Shown here: positions 7,971 through 14,701 of the stretch, piece after piece | Position numbering within the stretch: the first letter of the stretch is position 1 | Layout of the letters: every line of letters starts with the position of its first letter | Assembly (NCBI GenBank): GCA_964594965.1 | Contig: CAZQMX010000007.1 | Span: 1-29,756 of the forward strand | Reading direction: 5' to 3' | DNA from: CAZQMX01 sp964594965 | GTDB taxonomy: Bacteria; Patescibacteriota; Minisyncoccia; Portnoybacterales; UBA2143 | Length of the DNA stretch: 29,756 nt | Notes under the pieces: model-generated | Seen by the model: the letters and a program-made list of their open reading frames with translations, nothing else | The model's database searches: none | What the model was told of the DNA's origin: nothing | Translations under genes and position numbers: made by a program

Positions 7971-8708
7971 ATGTCAAAAAACAAGCCACGTGTAGCGATT
8001 TACGACTTTACCGATTGCGAAGGGTGTGAAGTTAAATTAGTTTCTCTCCGAGAAAAGCTTTTATTATTAGAAAAAAGAATTGATATTGCTGATTGGCGTC
8101 TGGGTCAGGATAGAAAAGAATCAGGTCCTTTTGATATTACCATAATCGAAGGAACGCCAATTACAAAACATGAGGTTGAATTACTTAAAAAATTAAGAGA
8201 AGAATCAAAAGTTTTAATTGGATTAGGTGCCTGTGCTTGTCTGGGCGGCATCCCGGCTATTCTTGATAAAAAAGAAAGAACCAAATGGTACAAGAAAATT
8301 TATGGAGAAGAATACAAACCAAGAGGAATTGATGCCTTGCCCTTATCTGCCTATGTTAAAGTTGATTTTTTAATTCATGGCTGTCCGGTTGATGAAAATG
8401 AGATTATTAGAATTGTTCAGGATTTACTTGCTGGAAAAGAACCAAAGTACCGAGGGTATTCAGTTTGTTTTGATTGTAAGAGGGCTAATAATGAGTGTCG
8501 GATAATTAATGAGAAGCCTTGCCTAGGTCCAATTACCCAAGGAGGTTGCGGAGCTATTTGTATTTCCGGCGGTTCGCCCTGCTACGGCTGTTTTGGAATC
8601 AGACAAGAAGCCAATATTAAAGGACTTTCGAAGATTTTAGAAGGATTAACAGATAAAAAAGAAATTGAAAGATATTTTTCAATGTTTTTAAGCAGGATTA
8701 AATTATGA
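7971..8708 (+). CDS. hydD: [NiFe] hydrogenase small (delta) subunit
   Basis: This 245-aa small subunit holds the iron-sulfur relay of a cytosolic [NiFe] hydrogenase. It has no twin-arginine signal, so the enzyme stays in the cytoplasm. Cysteines for the proximal cluster are in CEGCE (Cys16, Cys19), GACACLG (Cys88/90) and HGCPVDE (Cys138). A C-terminal cysteine-rich part (Cys166, 169, 176, 184, 193, 197, 204, 207) should carry the medial and distal clusters. The family is NADH:quinone oxidoreductase 20 kDa-like / F420-nonreducing type. Its last codon overlaps the hydA start (ATGA), so the two subunits are translationally coupled. Confidence 0.92.
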   Translation: MSKNKPRVAIYDFTDCEGCEVKLVSLREKLLLLEKRIDIADWRLGQDRKESGPFDITIIEGTPITKHEVELLKKLREESKVLIGLGACACLGGIPAILDKKERTKWYKKIYGEEYKPRGIDALPLSAYVKVDFLIHGCPVDENEIIRIVQDLLAGKEPKYRGYSVCFDCKRANNECRIINEKPCLGPITQGGCGAICISGGSPCYGCFGIRQEANIKGLSKILEGLTDKKEIERYFSMFLSRIKL

Positions 8709-9925
8709 AAGATTTTATTGCTAAAATTGAAGGGCATGGCAGTTTGGATATTGATTGGAGTAAAAACCAGGTTAAACTCAATGTTTTTGAAGGCGAAAGA
8801 CTATTTGAAGGAATGCTGGTTGGAAGAACAGCTGAAGAAATGGCCTGGATTACACCTCGAATTTGCGGAGTTTGTCCGACCGCCCACAATATTGCTTCTT
8901 TAAGAGCAACTGAAGATGCTCTTGGAATTGAAATTGACCAGACATCTCTTCTGCTTCGTGATTTAATGACTTGCGGACAAATGATTCAGAGTCATGCTTT
9001 ACATTTGTTCTTTTTATCTTTACCCGACTACTTAGGAATTGACCGGGGAACAGAACTGGCTAAAAAAAATCCAACTGCTTTTAAAAATGCTTTGGCTCTG
9101 AAAGAAGTTTCTGATCAGATTGTTTCTGTTGTTGGTGGAAGGAATGTTCATCCAACCACAACAACTATTGGCGGATTTCATAAGATTCCAACTAAATTGG
9201 AATTAAAGAAATTACTTAAAAAATTAAAAGAAACAGATGAAGCTGCAGAAAAAACACTTCAATTAGCTAAGAATTTAGATTACCCGGAATTAAAGGTTGA
9301 TTTGAAATTAGTTGCCTTGGTTGGTGGTAAAATTGTCGCGGTTTCTTCAAATAATATTCACGGAAAAATGGAATCATCGGTTGAGAATTACAAAAAAGAT
9401 ATTGAAGAAGAAATTAAAGATTATTCAACAGCTAAATTCGGTAAATACAGGGGGGAAGAAATGCTGGTTGGCTCTTTGGCCCGATTAGCTGTTTACGGGG
9501 ATTGCAAGGAAGATAATTTAGATTTTGAGAATCCTTTTCATAATAATCTGGCTCAGGCAATTGAAATTGATATTTACCATGCTAATGCTCAAAGAATGGT
9601 AGAAAAACTATTAGAAAGCGATTTGGAAGGAAAGATAGGGAAGATTGATAAGAATTCATCTTTGAGTGGAATCGGTGTTATTGAAGCGCCAAGAGGGGGA
9701 CTTTATCATGAGGTTCATTTAAGGGATGACCCTTCGACAGGCTCAGGGCAAGTTATCACTGAAGCCAATATTATCACTCCGACAGTTCAGAATTTAACTT
9801 CAATTGAAAAAAGCGCTCAGGCATTACTTAATCAATCAAAAAACCGCTCTAAAAAGGAATTAGAACGGCTTTTGACAATGTTAGTTCGCGCCTATGACCC
9901 CTGTATTACCTGTTCGGTTCATTAA
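8705..9925 (+). CDS. hydA: [NiFe] hydrogenase large catalytic (alpha) subunit
   Basis: The 406-aa catalytic subunit binds the Ni-Fe centre through RICGVC (Cys54, Cys57) and DPCITC (Cys400, Cys403). EGHGSLD near the start fits group 3 enzymes. H2 evolution with reductant from NAD(P)H, or the reverse reaction, is the expected role. Two oddities are visible. The reading frame stops right after His406 of DPCITCSVH, where related precursors usually carry a short peptide removed by a maturation protease. Residues 342-350 (DPSTGSGQV) come from a small repeat inserted in frame (9728-9753) and lengthen a loop before the conserved NIITPT. The gene ends against convergent hypC with a 4-bp overlap. Confidence 0.94.
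   Translation: MKDFIAKIEGHGSLDIDWSKNQVKLNVFEGERLFEGMLVGRTAEEMAWITPRICGVCPTAHNIASLRATEDALGIEIDQTSLLLRDLMTCGQMIQSHALHLFFLSLPDYLGIDRGTELAKKNPTAFKNALALKEVSDQIVSVVGGRNVHPTTTTIGGFHKIPTKLELKKLLKKLKETDEAAEKTLQLAKNLDYPELKVDLKLVALVGGKIVAVSSNNIHGKMESSVENYKKDIEEEIKDYSTAKFGKYRGEEMLVGSLARLAVYGDCKEDNLDFENPFHNNLAQAIEIDIYHANAQRMVEKLLESDLEGKIGKIDKNSSLSGIGVIEAPRGGLYHEVHLRDDPSTGSGQVITEANIITPTVQNLTSIEKSAQALLNQSKNRSKKELERLLTMLVRAYDPCITCSVH
9728..9753 (+). repeat. in-frame repeat insertion inside hydA
   Basis: Twenty-six bases starting GACCCTTCGACAGGCTCAGG match 15728-15753 in the transketolase gene at 22 positions. The core CCTTCGA...CTCAGG is also in the intergenic repeat at 27031-27050. Read in frame it encodes DPSTGSGQV. 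The insertion sits in a loop that is shorter in the family pattern as I know it. Confidence 0.8.
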
Positions 9926-10134
9926 TGAGAATGATTTTCAATCATTTCTAGGATTTGTTTGGCTTCTTTTTTAGGAATTTTGTTGATTGCTAACTCATCA
10001 TGGATTAAAAGATAATCACCGAGTTTGATATCTTTGAGTAAACTTAAATTGACCCGATGAGTATGATTTCCGGATTTAACCGTTGCCCAATCTTTTTCAA
10101 TTTTAATTACTTTAGAAGGTGTTGCTAAGCACAT
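9922..10134 (-). CDS. hypC: hydrogenase maturation chaperone HypC
   Basis: This 70-aa protein is a HypC/HupF chaperone that carries the Fe(CN)2CO unit with HypD and delivers it to the hydrogenase large subunit. The diagnostic start MCLATP is present with the essential Cys2. The rest has the small beta-barrel pattern, including KLGDYLLIHDELAI (residues 37-50). It is encoded on the opposite strand and overlaps the end of hydA by 4 bp. It is the only recognisable maturation gene here; hypA, B, D, E and F must lie elsewhere or be absent. Its start faces the EamA gene across a 19-bp palindrome. Confidence 0.93.
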   Translation of the reverse strand: MCLATPSKVIKIEKDWATVKSGNHTHRVNLSLLKDIKLGDYLLIHDELAINKIPKKEAKQILEMIENHSH

Positions 10135-10141
10135 GGAAATA

Positions 10142-10160
10142 TATTAGCATAATGCTAATA
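10142..10160. promoter_or_regulatory. 19-bp palindrome between divergent hypC and EamA genes
   Basis: TATTAGCATAATGCTAATA is a perfect palindrome around a single central A. It lies 8 bp from the hypC start codon and 44 bp before the EamA start codon, in a divergent intergenic region. This is the form and place expected of an operator for a dimeric regulator. No regulator gene is adjacent. Binding is inferred. Confidence 0.45.
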
Positions 10161-10203
10161 AAAATTAAATAAGTTTCTTAACACTTTAATGATGGAGGTT
10201 ATT

Positions 10204-11130
10204 ATGAACAGCAAGACTAAAGGATTTATCCTTATTTTCCTGACGGCTATTATCTCCGGTTTAGCGATATTTCTTAGCAAAGAATATCTTAATACTGGAA
10301 TCGACCCAATAACTTTAACAGGAATAAAGAGTGTCTACACCGCGATATTTTTTACCATTATAATCCTCTCCCTCGGGATGTTTCAGGAATTTAAACGCTA
10401 TTCAAGGGAGCAACGGGCTAAACTGGCCTTGGTTGGTATTTTCGGGGGATGTATTCCCTTTATTCTGTTTTTTGAAGGTCTTGCCCAGGTCAGTGCCTTG
10501 AGCGCGGCTTTTTTGCACAAGACCATGTTCCTGTTTGTTTTTGTTTCTTCGTATTTCTTTTTGGGAGAAAACATTAACAAAAGAATGATTCTTGCCGGCG
10601 CTCTGCTTTTCATCGGCAATATTATGCTTTTGGGGCTGGATGCTTCAGTATTCAGTGTCGGCGGCCTCTATATCCTTTTGGCTGTTATTTGCTGGACTGG
10701 CGAGAATACAATAAGCAAGAGTTTATTGGCAGATATTTCTCCACTCACGGTTATCTGGTCCAGAATGACAATCGGTTCTGCTGGTATTTTGGTCTTCTGG
10801 TTAGCAAGGGGGGAGATCTCTGTATTTTGGTCTCTGGGCTCTGATCAGCTTGATAAAATCATGCTTTCTTCATTCTTTCTCTGTGGTTATGTTTTCACCT
10901 GGTACTTCGGCCTAAAACACATTCAGCTTTCCAAGGCCTCTCTGATCCTCTGCTTCTCGGTTCCAATAACAGCCCTTCTCTCACTTTCTTTCTCAAAAAT
11001 TCCGCTCAGCTCAGGCATCCTTTACGGAATCGTTTTTTCGTTCTTTGCTCTTTATGTTATTCTAAGGGATCTTTTCCCTGGAACCCTTAAACCCCTAAAG
11101 AGTCCTGAAAACGGACTTGTTCATCGTTGA
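10204..11130 (+). CDS. DMT-superfamily transporter (EamA family)
   Basis: The 308-aa product is an integral membrane protein with about ten hydrophobic segments arranged as two repeats of five, the layout of EamA drug/metabolite transporters. The second repeat begins near residue 150. Substrates of this family vary (amino acids, metabolites), and none can be assigned. The ATG at 10204 is chosen because GGAGG lies five bases upstream; ATGs at 10189 and 10192 precede that site. Codons ending in C and G are clearly more common than in neighbouring genes, and the gene stands alone with its own terminator, which suggests acquisition from elsewhere. Confidence 0.87.
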   Translation: MNSKTKGFILIFLTAIISGLAIFLSKEYLNTGIDPITLTGIKSVYTAIFFTIIILSLGMFQEFKRYSREQRAKLALVGIFGGCIPFILFFEGLAQVSALSAAFLHKTMFLFVFVSSYFFLGENINKRMILAGALLFIGNIMLLGLDASVFSVGGLYILLAVICWTGENTISKSLLADISPLTVIWSRMTIGSAGILVFWLARGEISVFWSLGSDQLDKIMLSSFFLCGYVFTWYFGLKHIQLSKASLILCFSVPITALLSLSFSKIPLSSGILYGIVFSFFALYVILRDLFPGTLKPLKSPENGLVHR

Positions 11131-11142
11131 TAGTCAATTCTT

Positions 11143-11184
11143 GGGACTGGCCACCTGGTCAGTCCCTTATCTTTTGTCTTTTTT
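11143..11184 (+). terminator. intrinsic terminator after the EamA gene
   Basis: GGGACTGGCC at 11143-11152 pairs with GGTCAGTCCC at 11157-11166 (one G-U pair, loop ACCT). A T-rich tail, TTATCTTTTGTCTTTTTT, follows. This is a standard rho-independent terminator. Confidence 0.85.
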
Positions 11185-11200
11185 ATGATATGATAGATGC

Positions 11201-11941
11201 ATGGAAATTTTTAATCAAAAGGGAATTATTCGCTGTGCTCGGTATGCCTTTATGCCGAATAAGTTGAGTTTTTGTGGTCCGGATAAAAACCGAGACCTTT
11301 TTCATTATTCTTCAACCGGAGAAATTGATGATGGATTGAATCTAATTTTAAAAGAATTCCAGACCCTTTTTCCTTATCTTTCCTTTATCGCGAGGGTGAA
11401 TAGAATTAAAGACCCGTTTGATGAAAGGGTCATTGATGCCTATTGGATTGGTAATTCCTTATTAGATAAAATTGAGAAGAATAAATTATATAATCACCTA
11501 TTAGACGACCATTTATTAAAAAGGAAATTATCTCAGAAGATTTTAAGAAAAGTAATTGATAAGATTCCTTTGGGAGCCAAGCCTCATCATAGTTTCCATG
11601 TTTTGAATGTCTGGAAAAGAACCGGACACTTGGATATTTATCATACTTTGTCATCAATGGATTTATGCCGGATTTCCTGGGGGAAAATTAAAAAGATAGA
11701 AAAGCCGAATCTAATTGTGGAATACCAACCTTTAATTTTTGAGAAAGATAGGTTAAAATTAGGGCATTGGGCCTCAACGAAGATTCTATCCGAAATTAAT
11801 CATTCCGGGTTTGTTAAGGAATTAAAAAAAGGGGATTGGATCTCATTTCATTGGAATTTTGCCTGTGAGGTTTTGGATAAGAATCAGGTTAATAATTTAA
11901 AAAAATACACCGAAGAAAGCATTCGGTTGGTTAATAATTAA
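11201..11941 (+). CDS. protein of unknown function with a HypC-like C-terminal region
   Basis: I cannot name this 246-aa protein. Residues 1-150 are a predicted cytosolic domain with the motif PHHSFHVLNVW at 128-138. Residues 155-240 align by eye with HypC from this window: LCRISWGKIKKIEK against MCLATPSKVIKIEK, with Cys156 at the position of HypC Cys2, and KKGDWISFHWNFACEVL against KLGDYLLIHDELAINKI. The spacing from Gly-Asp to His (6) and from His to Ala (4) is the same in both. The gene lies 1.1 kb from hypC, so a role in hydrogenase maturation is plausible. A TATGAT at 11189-11194, only six bases before the ATG, suggests a leaderless transcript. TrxB starts two bases after its stop. Confidence 0.7.
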   Translation: MEIFNQKGIIRCARYAFMPNKLSFCGPDKNRDLFHYSSTGEIDDGLNLILKEFQTLFPYLSFIARVNRIKDPFDERVIDAYWIGNSLLDKIEKNKLYNHLLDDHLLKRKLSQKILRKVIDKIPLGAKPHHSFHVLNVWKRTGHLDIYHTLSSMDLCRISWGKIKKIEKPNLIVEYQPLIFEKDRLKLGHWASTKILSEINHSGFVKELKKGDWISFHWNFACEVLDKNQVNNLKKYTEESIRLVNN

Positions 11942-11942
11942 T

Positions 11943-12872
11943 ATGTACGATTTAATCATTATTGGCGGGGGACCGGCGGCAATTACAGCCGGAATTTATG
12001 CTGCCCGGAAGGAAATTAAGGTTTTGTTGATTACCAAGGACTGGGGCGGCCAGATGGTTTTAGCGCCTGGTATTGATAACTATACCGGCTTTCCTAGTAT
12101 CAAAGGCATGGAATTGGTTAATAAAATGGTCGCTCATCTGAAAGAAAATGAATTGGAATTAAAAGAAGATACTCAAGTAACAGAAATTTCTTTAAAAGAT
12201 AAATCTTTAATCGAAGTCAAAACAAAGAATGGTTCTTATCAATCTAAAACATTAATTTTTGCCACTGGTCGGACTCCTCGAAGAATTAATGTTGAAGGGG
12301 AAGAAGAATTTATTGGCAAAGGGATCAGTTATTGCGCGGTCTGCGATGCGCCCTTATACAAAGATAAAATTGTTGCTGTTATTGGCGGGGGAAATACCGG
12401 GGTTAATACCGCTTTGGAAGTGGTTAAATACGCTTCCAAAGTACATATCATGGGTTATCGACCCGTTCCGCCGGCTGATGAGTTTCTTCATAAGGAAGCT
12501 GATAAGCATCCTAAAATTACTTTTCACCATAATACAACAACAATAAGATTCAAAGGCGAGCAGTTTATTAAATCATTTGTCTATCTGGATAAAAATGATA
12601 ACAAAGAAAAGGAATTAGAGGTTGGCGGCGTCTTTATTGCCATTGGCTCTAATTCCAATTCATCTTTATTAGAAAATGTGGTAGAATTAAATGAGAAAAA
12701 AGAAATTAAAATAGATTGCTATAACAGGACATCAATCAAGAACATTTTTGCCGCTGGGGATGTGACAGATATTTCTCACAAGCAAATCATTATTGCTGCC
12801 GGGGAGGGTTCTAAAGCAGCTTTGAACGCGTATAATCAACTAAAGAAAGGAGAACCCGCCTCCGTCCTATAG
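11943..12872 (+). CDS. trxB: thioredoxin reductase-like flavoprotein
   Basis: The 309-aa enzyme should pass electrons through FAD to a CxxC pair and on to a thioredoxin or glutaredoxin. The FAD motif GGGPAAITAGIYAARK starts at residue 8, the redox pair is CAVC (Cys131-Cys134), the second nucleotide motif is GGGNTGVNTALEV (148-160), and FAAGDV lies near the end. The NADPH-specificity motif HRRxxxR of classical TrxB is absent; the matching stretch reads GYRPVPPAD. The electron donor may therefore differ. The last residues, PASVL, and the stop codon are read from a GC-rich palindrome (12857-12882), so the C-terminus has been altered by the repeat. Glutaredoxin follows at once and is the likely partner. 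Confidence 0.87.
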   Translation: MYDLIIIGGGPAAITAGIYAARKEIKVLLITKDWGGQMVLAPGIDNYTGFPSIKGMELVNKMVAHLKENELELKEDTQVTEISLKDKSLIEVKTKNGSYQSKTLIFATGRTPRRINVEGEEEFIGKGISYCAVCDAPLYKDKIVAVIGGGNTGVNTALEVVKYASKVHIMGYRPVPPADEFLHKEADKHPKITFHHNTTTIRFKGEQFIKSFVYLDKNDNKEKELEVGGVFIAIGSNSNSSLLENVVELNEKKEIKIDCYNRTSIKNIFAAGDVTDISHKQIIIAAGEGSKAALNAYNQLKKGEPASVL

Positions 12873-12882
12873 GACGGAGGCG
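12857..12882. repeat. perfect palindrome over the trxB stop codon
   Basis: CGCCTCCGTCCTA (12857-12869) and TAGGACGGAGGCG (12870-12882) are exact inverted copies with no spacer. The trxB stop TAG is the first three bases of the right arm. The flanks CC before and AGGC after match the element read in the cupin isomerase gene at 26411-26431. GGAGGCGAGG at its right end lies upstream of the glutaredoxin ATG and can act as its Shine-Dalgarno. Confidence 0.85.
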
Positions 12883-12896
12883 AGGCAAGTAAAATT

Positions 12897-13145
12897 ATGG
12901 AGAGTCAGCCAAGAATAAGGGTTTTTAGCACAGAATCCTGTCCCTATTGTGTTAATCTAAAGACATATTTAGATGAAAAGGGCTTTAAGTACGAAGATAT
13001 TAATGTGACTCAAGACCAAAAAGCTCAAAAAGAAATGATTGATAAATCAGGGCAAATGGGTGTTCCGGTAACAGAAATCAACGACGAAATTATTATTGGC
13101 TTTGATAAAGCTAAAATTAATCAATTATTAAATATCAAGGAGTAA
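12897..13145 (+). CDS. glutaredoxin/NrdH-like redoxin
   Basis: This 82-aa thioredoxin-fold protein has the redox motif CPYC (Cys15-Cys18) and the cis-proline segment GVPVTEI. It should reduce disulfides in target proteins, with the adjacent TrxB-like enzyme as probable reductant. NrdH-type redoxins are reduced by TrxB and are often confused with glutaredoxins. The length and motif fit both. Its ribosome binding site appears to come from the palindromic repeat upstream. GAPDH follows after 4 bases. Confidence 0.88.
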   Translation: MESQPRIRVFSTESCPYCVNLKTYLDEKGFKYEDINVTQDQKAQKEMIDKSGQMGVPVTEINDEIIIGFDKAKINQLLNIKE

Positions 13146-13149
13146 AAAT

Positions 13150-14154
13150 ATGATAAAAATTGCTATTAACGGGTTTGGTCGGATTGGTCGATCAACCTTT
13201 CGTCGGATTTTAGAGAAACATTCTGGTCTGGAAATAGTAGCAATTAATGATTTGACTGATACCAAGACATTAGCCCACCTTTTAGGGCGTGATTCGGTTT
13301 ATGGCGCTTATGATAGAAAAATTGAATCCGACCAGGGTAATTTAATTGTTGACGGCAAAAAGTTTAAAGTTTTGACTGAAAAAGAGCCAGGGAGATTACC
13401 TTGGAAGGATTTAGGAGTTGAAGTTGTTTTAGAGTGTACTGGTTTTTTTGCCAGCCAAGAAGGATCTAATCAACATCTGAAGGCCGGAGCCAAAAAGGTC
13501 ATTATCTCAGCACCCTGTAAGGATTCGGGAGTGCCTCATTTTGTTTTGGGAGTTAATCAGGAGAAATACGATGCTTCCAAAGATAATCTTGCTTCAATGG
13601 GTTCCTGTACGACTAATTGTCTGGCGCCGGTAGCAAAAGTAATTCATCAGAGTTTTGAAATAGAAAGCGGTTTAGCCACAACAGTCCATAGCTATACCAA
13701 TACCCAGAATTTACTTGATTCTCCTCACAAAGATTTAAGAAGGGCCCGGGCAGCGGCGATGTCAATAATTCCGACGACGACCGGGGCGGCTATCGCCGTG
13801 ACCAAAGCTATGCCGGAATTGGAAGGAAAAATTGACGCCATGGCTATCAGGATTCCAACCCCGATTGTTTCTTTAATTGATTTTGTTGTTAAGGTCAAAA
13901 AAGAAACAGATGTTAAAGAAGTTAATTCTGTTTTTGAAAAAGCGGCTTCTGAAATGAAGGGGATTTTGGATATCGAAAAAGATTTGCTCGTTTCTATGGA
14001 TTACAAGGGCAATACTTTCTCAGCTGTTATTGACGCGGCTTCAACTATGGTCCAGGAAAAGAATTTGATTAAAGTCCTGGCCTGGTATGACAATGAATGG
14101 GGATACTCATGTAGATTAGCGGAGTTTGCAGAGTATATAGGGAAGAAAATTTAA
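13150..14154 (+). CDS. gap: glyceraldehyde-3-phosphate dehydrogenase, type I
   Basis: The 334-aa enzyme oxidises glyceraldehyde 3-phosphate to 1,3-bisphosphoglycerate with NAD(P)+ and phosphate. NGFGRIGR (7-14) is the dinucleotide motif, SCTTNCLAP carries catalytic Cys153, and His180 is in TTVHSYTN. WYDNEWGYS marks the C-terminal region. Asn33-Asp34 in AINDL is usual for NAD preference. AAGGAG lies just upstream. It shares an operon with the redox pair before it and supplies the reducing equivalents that the hydrogenase could dispose of. Confidence 0.97.
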   Translation: MIKIAINGFGRIGRSTFRRILEKHSGLEIVAINDLTDTKTLAHLLGRDSVYGAYDRKIESDQGNLIVDGKKFKVLTEKEPGRLPWKDLGVEVVLECTGFFASQEGSNQHLKAGAKKVIISAPCKDSGVPHFVLGVNQEKYDASKDNLASMGSCTTNCLAPVAKVIHQSFEIESGLATTVHSYTNTQNLLDSPHKDLRRARAAAMSIIPTTTGAAIAVTKAMPELEGKIDAMAIRIPTPIVSLIDFVVKVKKETDVKEVNSVFEKAASEMKGILDIEKDLLVSMDYKGNTFSAVIDAASTMVQEKNLIKVLAWYDNEWGYSCRLAEFAEYIGKKI

Positions 14155-14263
14155 TTTTCAATTTTCAATTCTATAATAATTTTCAAGTAATGAAATTTTA
14201 GTTTAGAAATTAGGTCATTAGAAATTGTTTAGAAATTAGAAATTAAAAATTAGAAATTATTTT
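14155..14263. other. AT-rich intergenic spacer with short degenerate repeats
   Basis: Variants of TTAGAAATT and TTTTCAATT recur several times. No gene, terminator or convincing promoter is visible. Confidence 0.5.
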
Positions 14264-14701
14264 ATGATTTACATTGGAGCTGACCACGCTGGGTTTAATT
14301 TAAAGAAAGAACTTAAGAATTACCTTAAGGAATTGGGATATGAGTTTGAGGATTTGGGCAACAAGGAACTGGATCTCCAGGATGATTATCCCGATTTTGC
14401 TTTTGAGGTTGCTAAGAAAGTCGTTCAAACAGGCGAAAAAGGGATTTTAATCTGCGCAACAGGCTCCGGAATATGTCTGGCGGCGAATAAGGTTAAGGGA
14501 GCCAGGGGAGCGGTTGCCTGGGATGAGTTTACCGCTCTTCAGGCCAAGGAGCATAACAACGCCAATATATTATGTCTGGCTGGAAAGGTTTTGGATGTTG
14601 AAACCGCCAAAAAGATTGTTCGGTTATGGCTGGAAGCGGATTATACGGGGGAGGAAAGACATGTTCGTCGGTTAAAAAAAGTAGAACAAGGGGAAAAATG
14701 A
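14264..14701 (+). CDS. rpiB: ribose-5-phosphate isomerase B (RpiB/LacAB family)
   Basis: The 145-aa enzyme interconverts ribose 5-phosphate and ribulose 5-phosphate in the non-oxidative pentose phosphate pathway. Family marks are GADHAG at 5-10, the active-site Cys64 in LICATGSGICLAANK, and the segment EHNNANILCLAG. It overlaps rpe by four bases (ATGA) and opens a run of sugar-phosphate genes. A galactose-6-phosphate isomerase role (LacA/LacB) is possible in this family but unlikely beside rpe and transketolase. Confidence 0.93.
   Translation: MIYIGADHAGFNLKKELKNYLKELGYEFEDLGNKELDLQDDYPDFAFEVAKKVVQTGEKGILICATGSGICLAANKVKGARGAVAWDEFTALQAKEHNNANILCLAGKVLDVETAKKIVRLWLEADYTGEERHVRRLKKVEQGEK

Noticed and set aside
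11201..11941. Calling this gene a second hypC
   Set aside because: The protein is more than three times the size of HypC and only the C-terminal third resembles it; the Cys is internal and not at position 2.
14626..14697. Longer start for rpe
   Set aside because: The extra residues are only the end of rpiB in another frame; the ATGA overlap at 14698 fits the family start.
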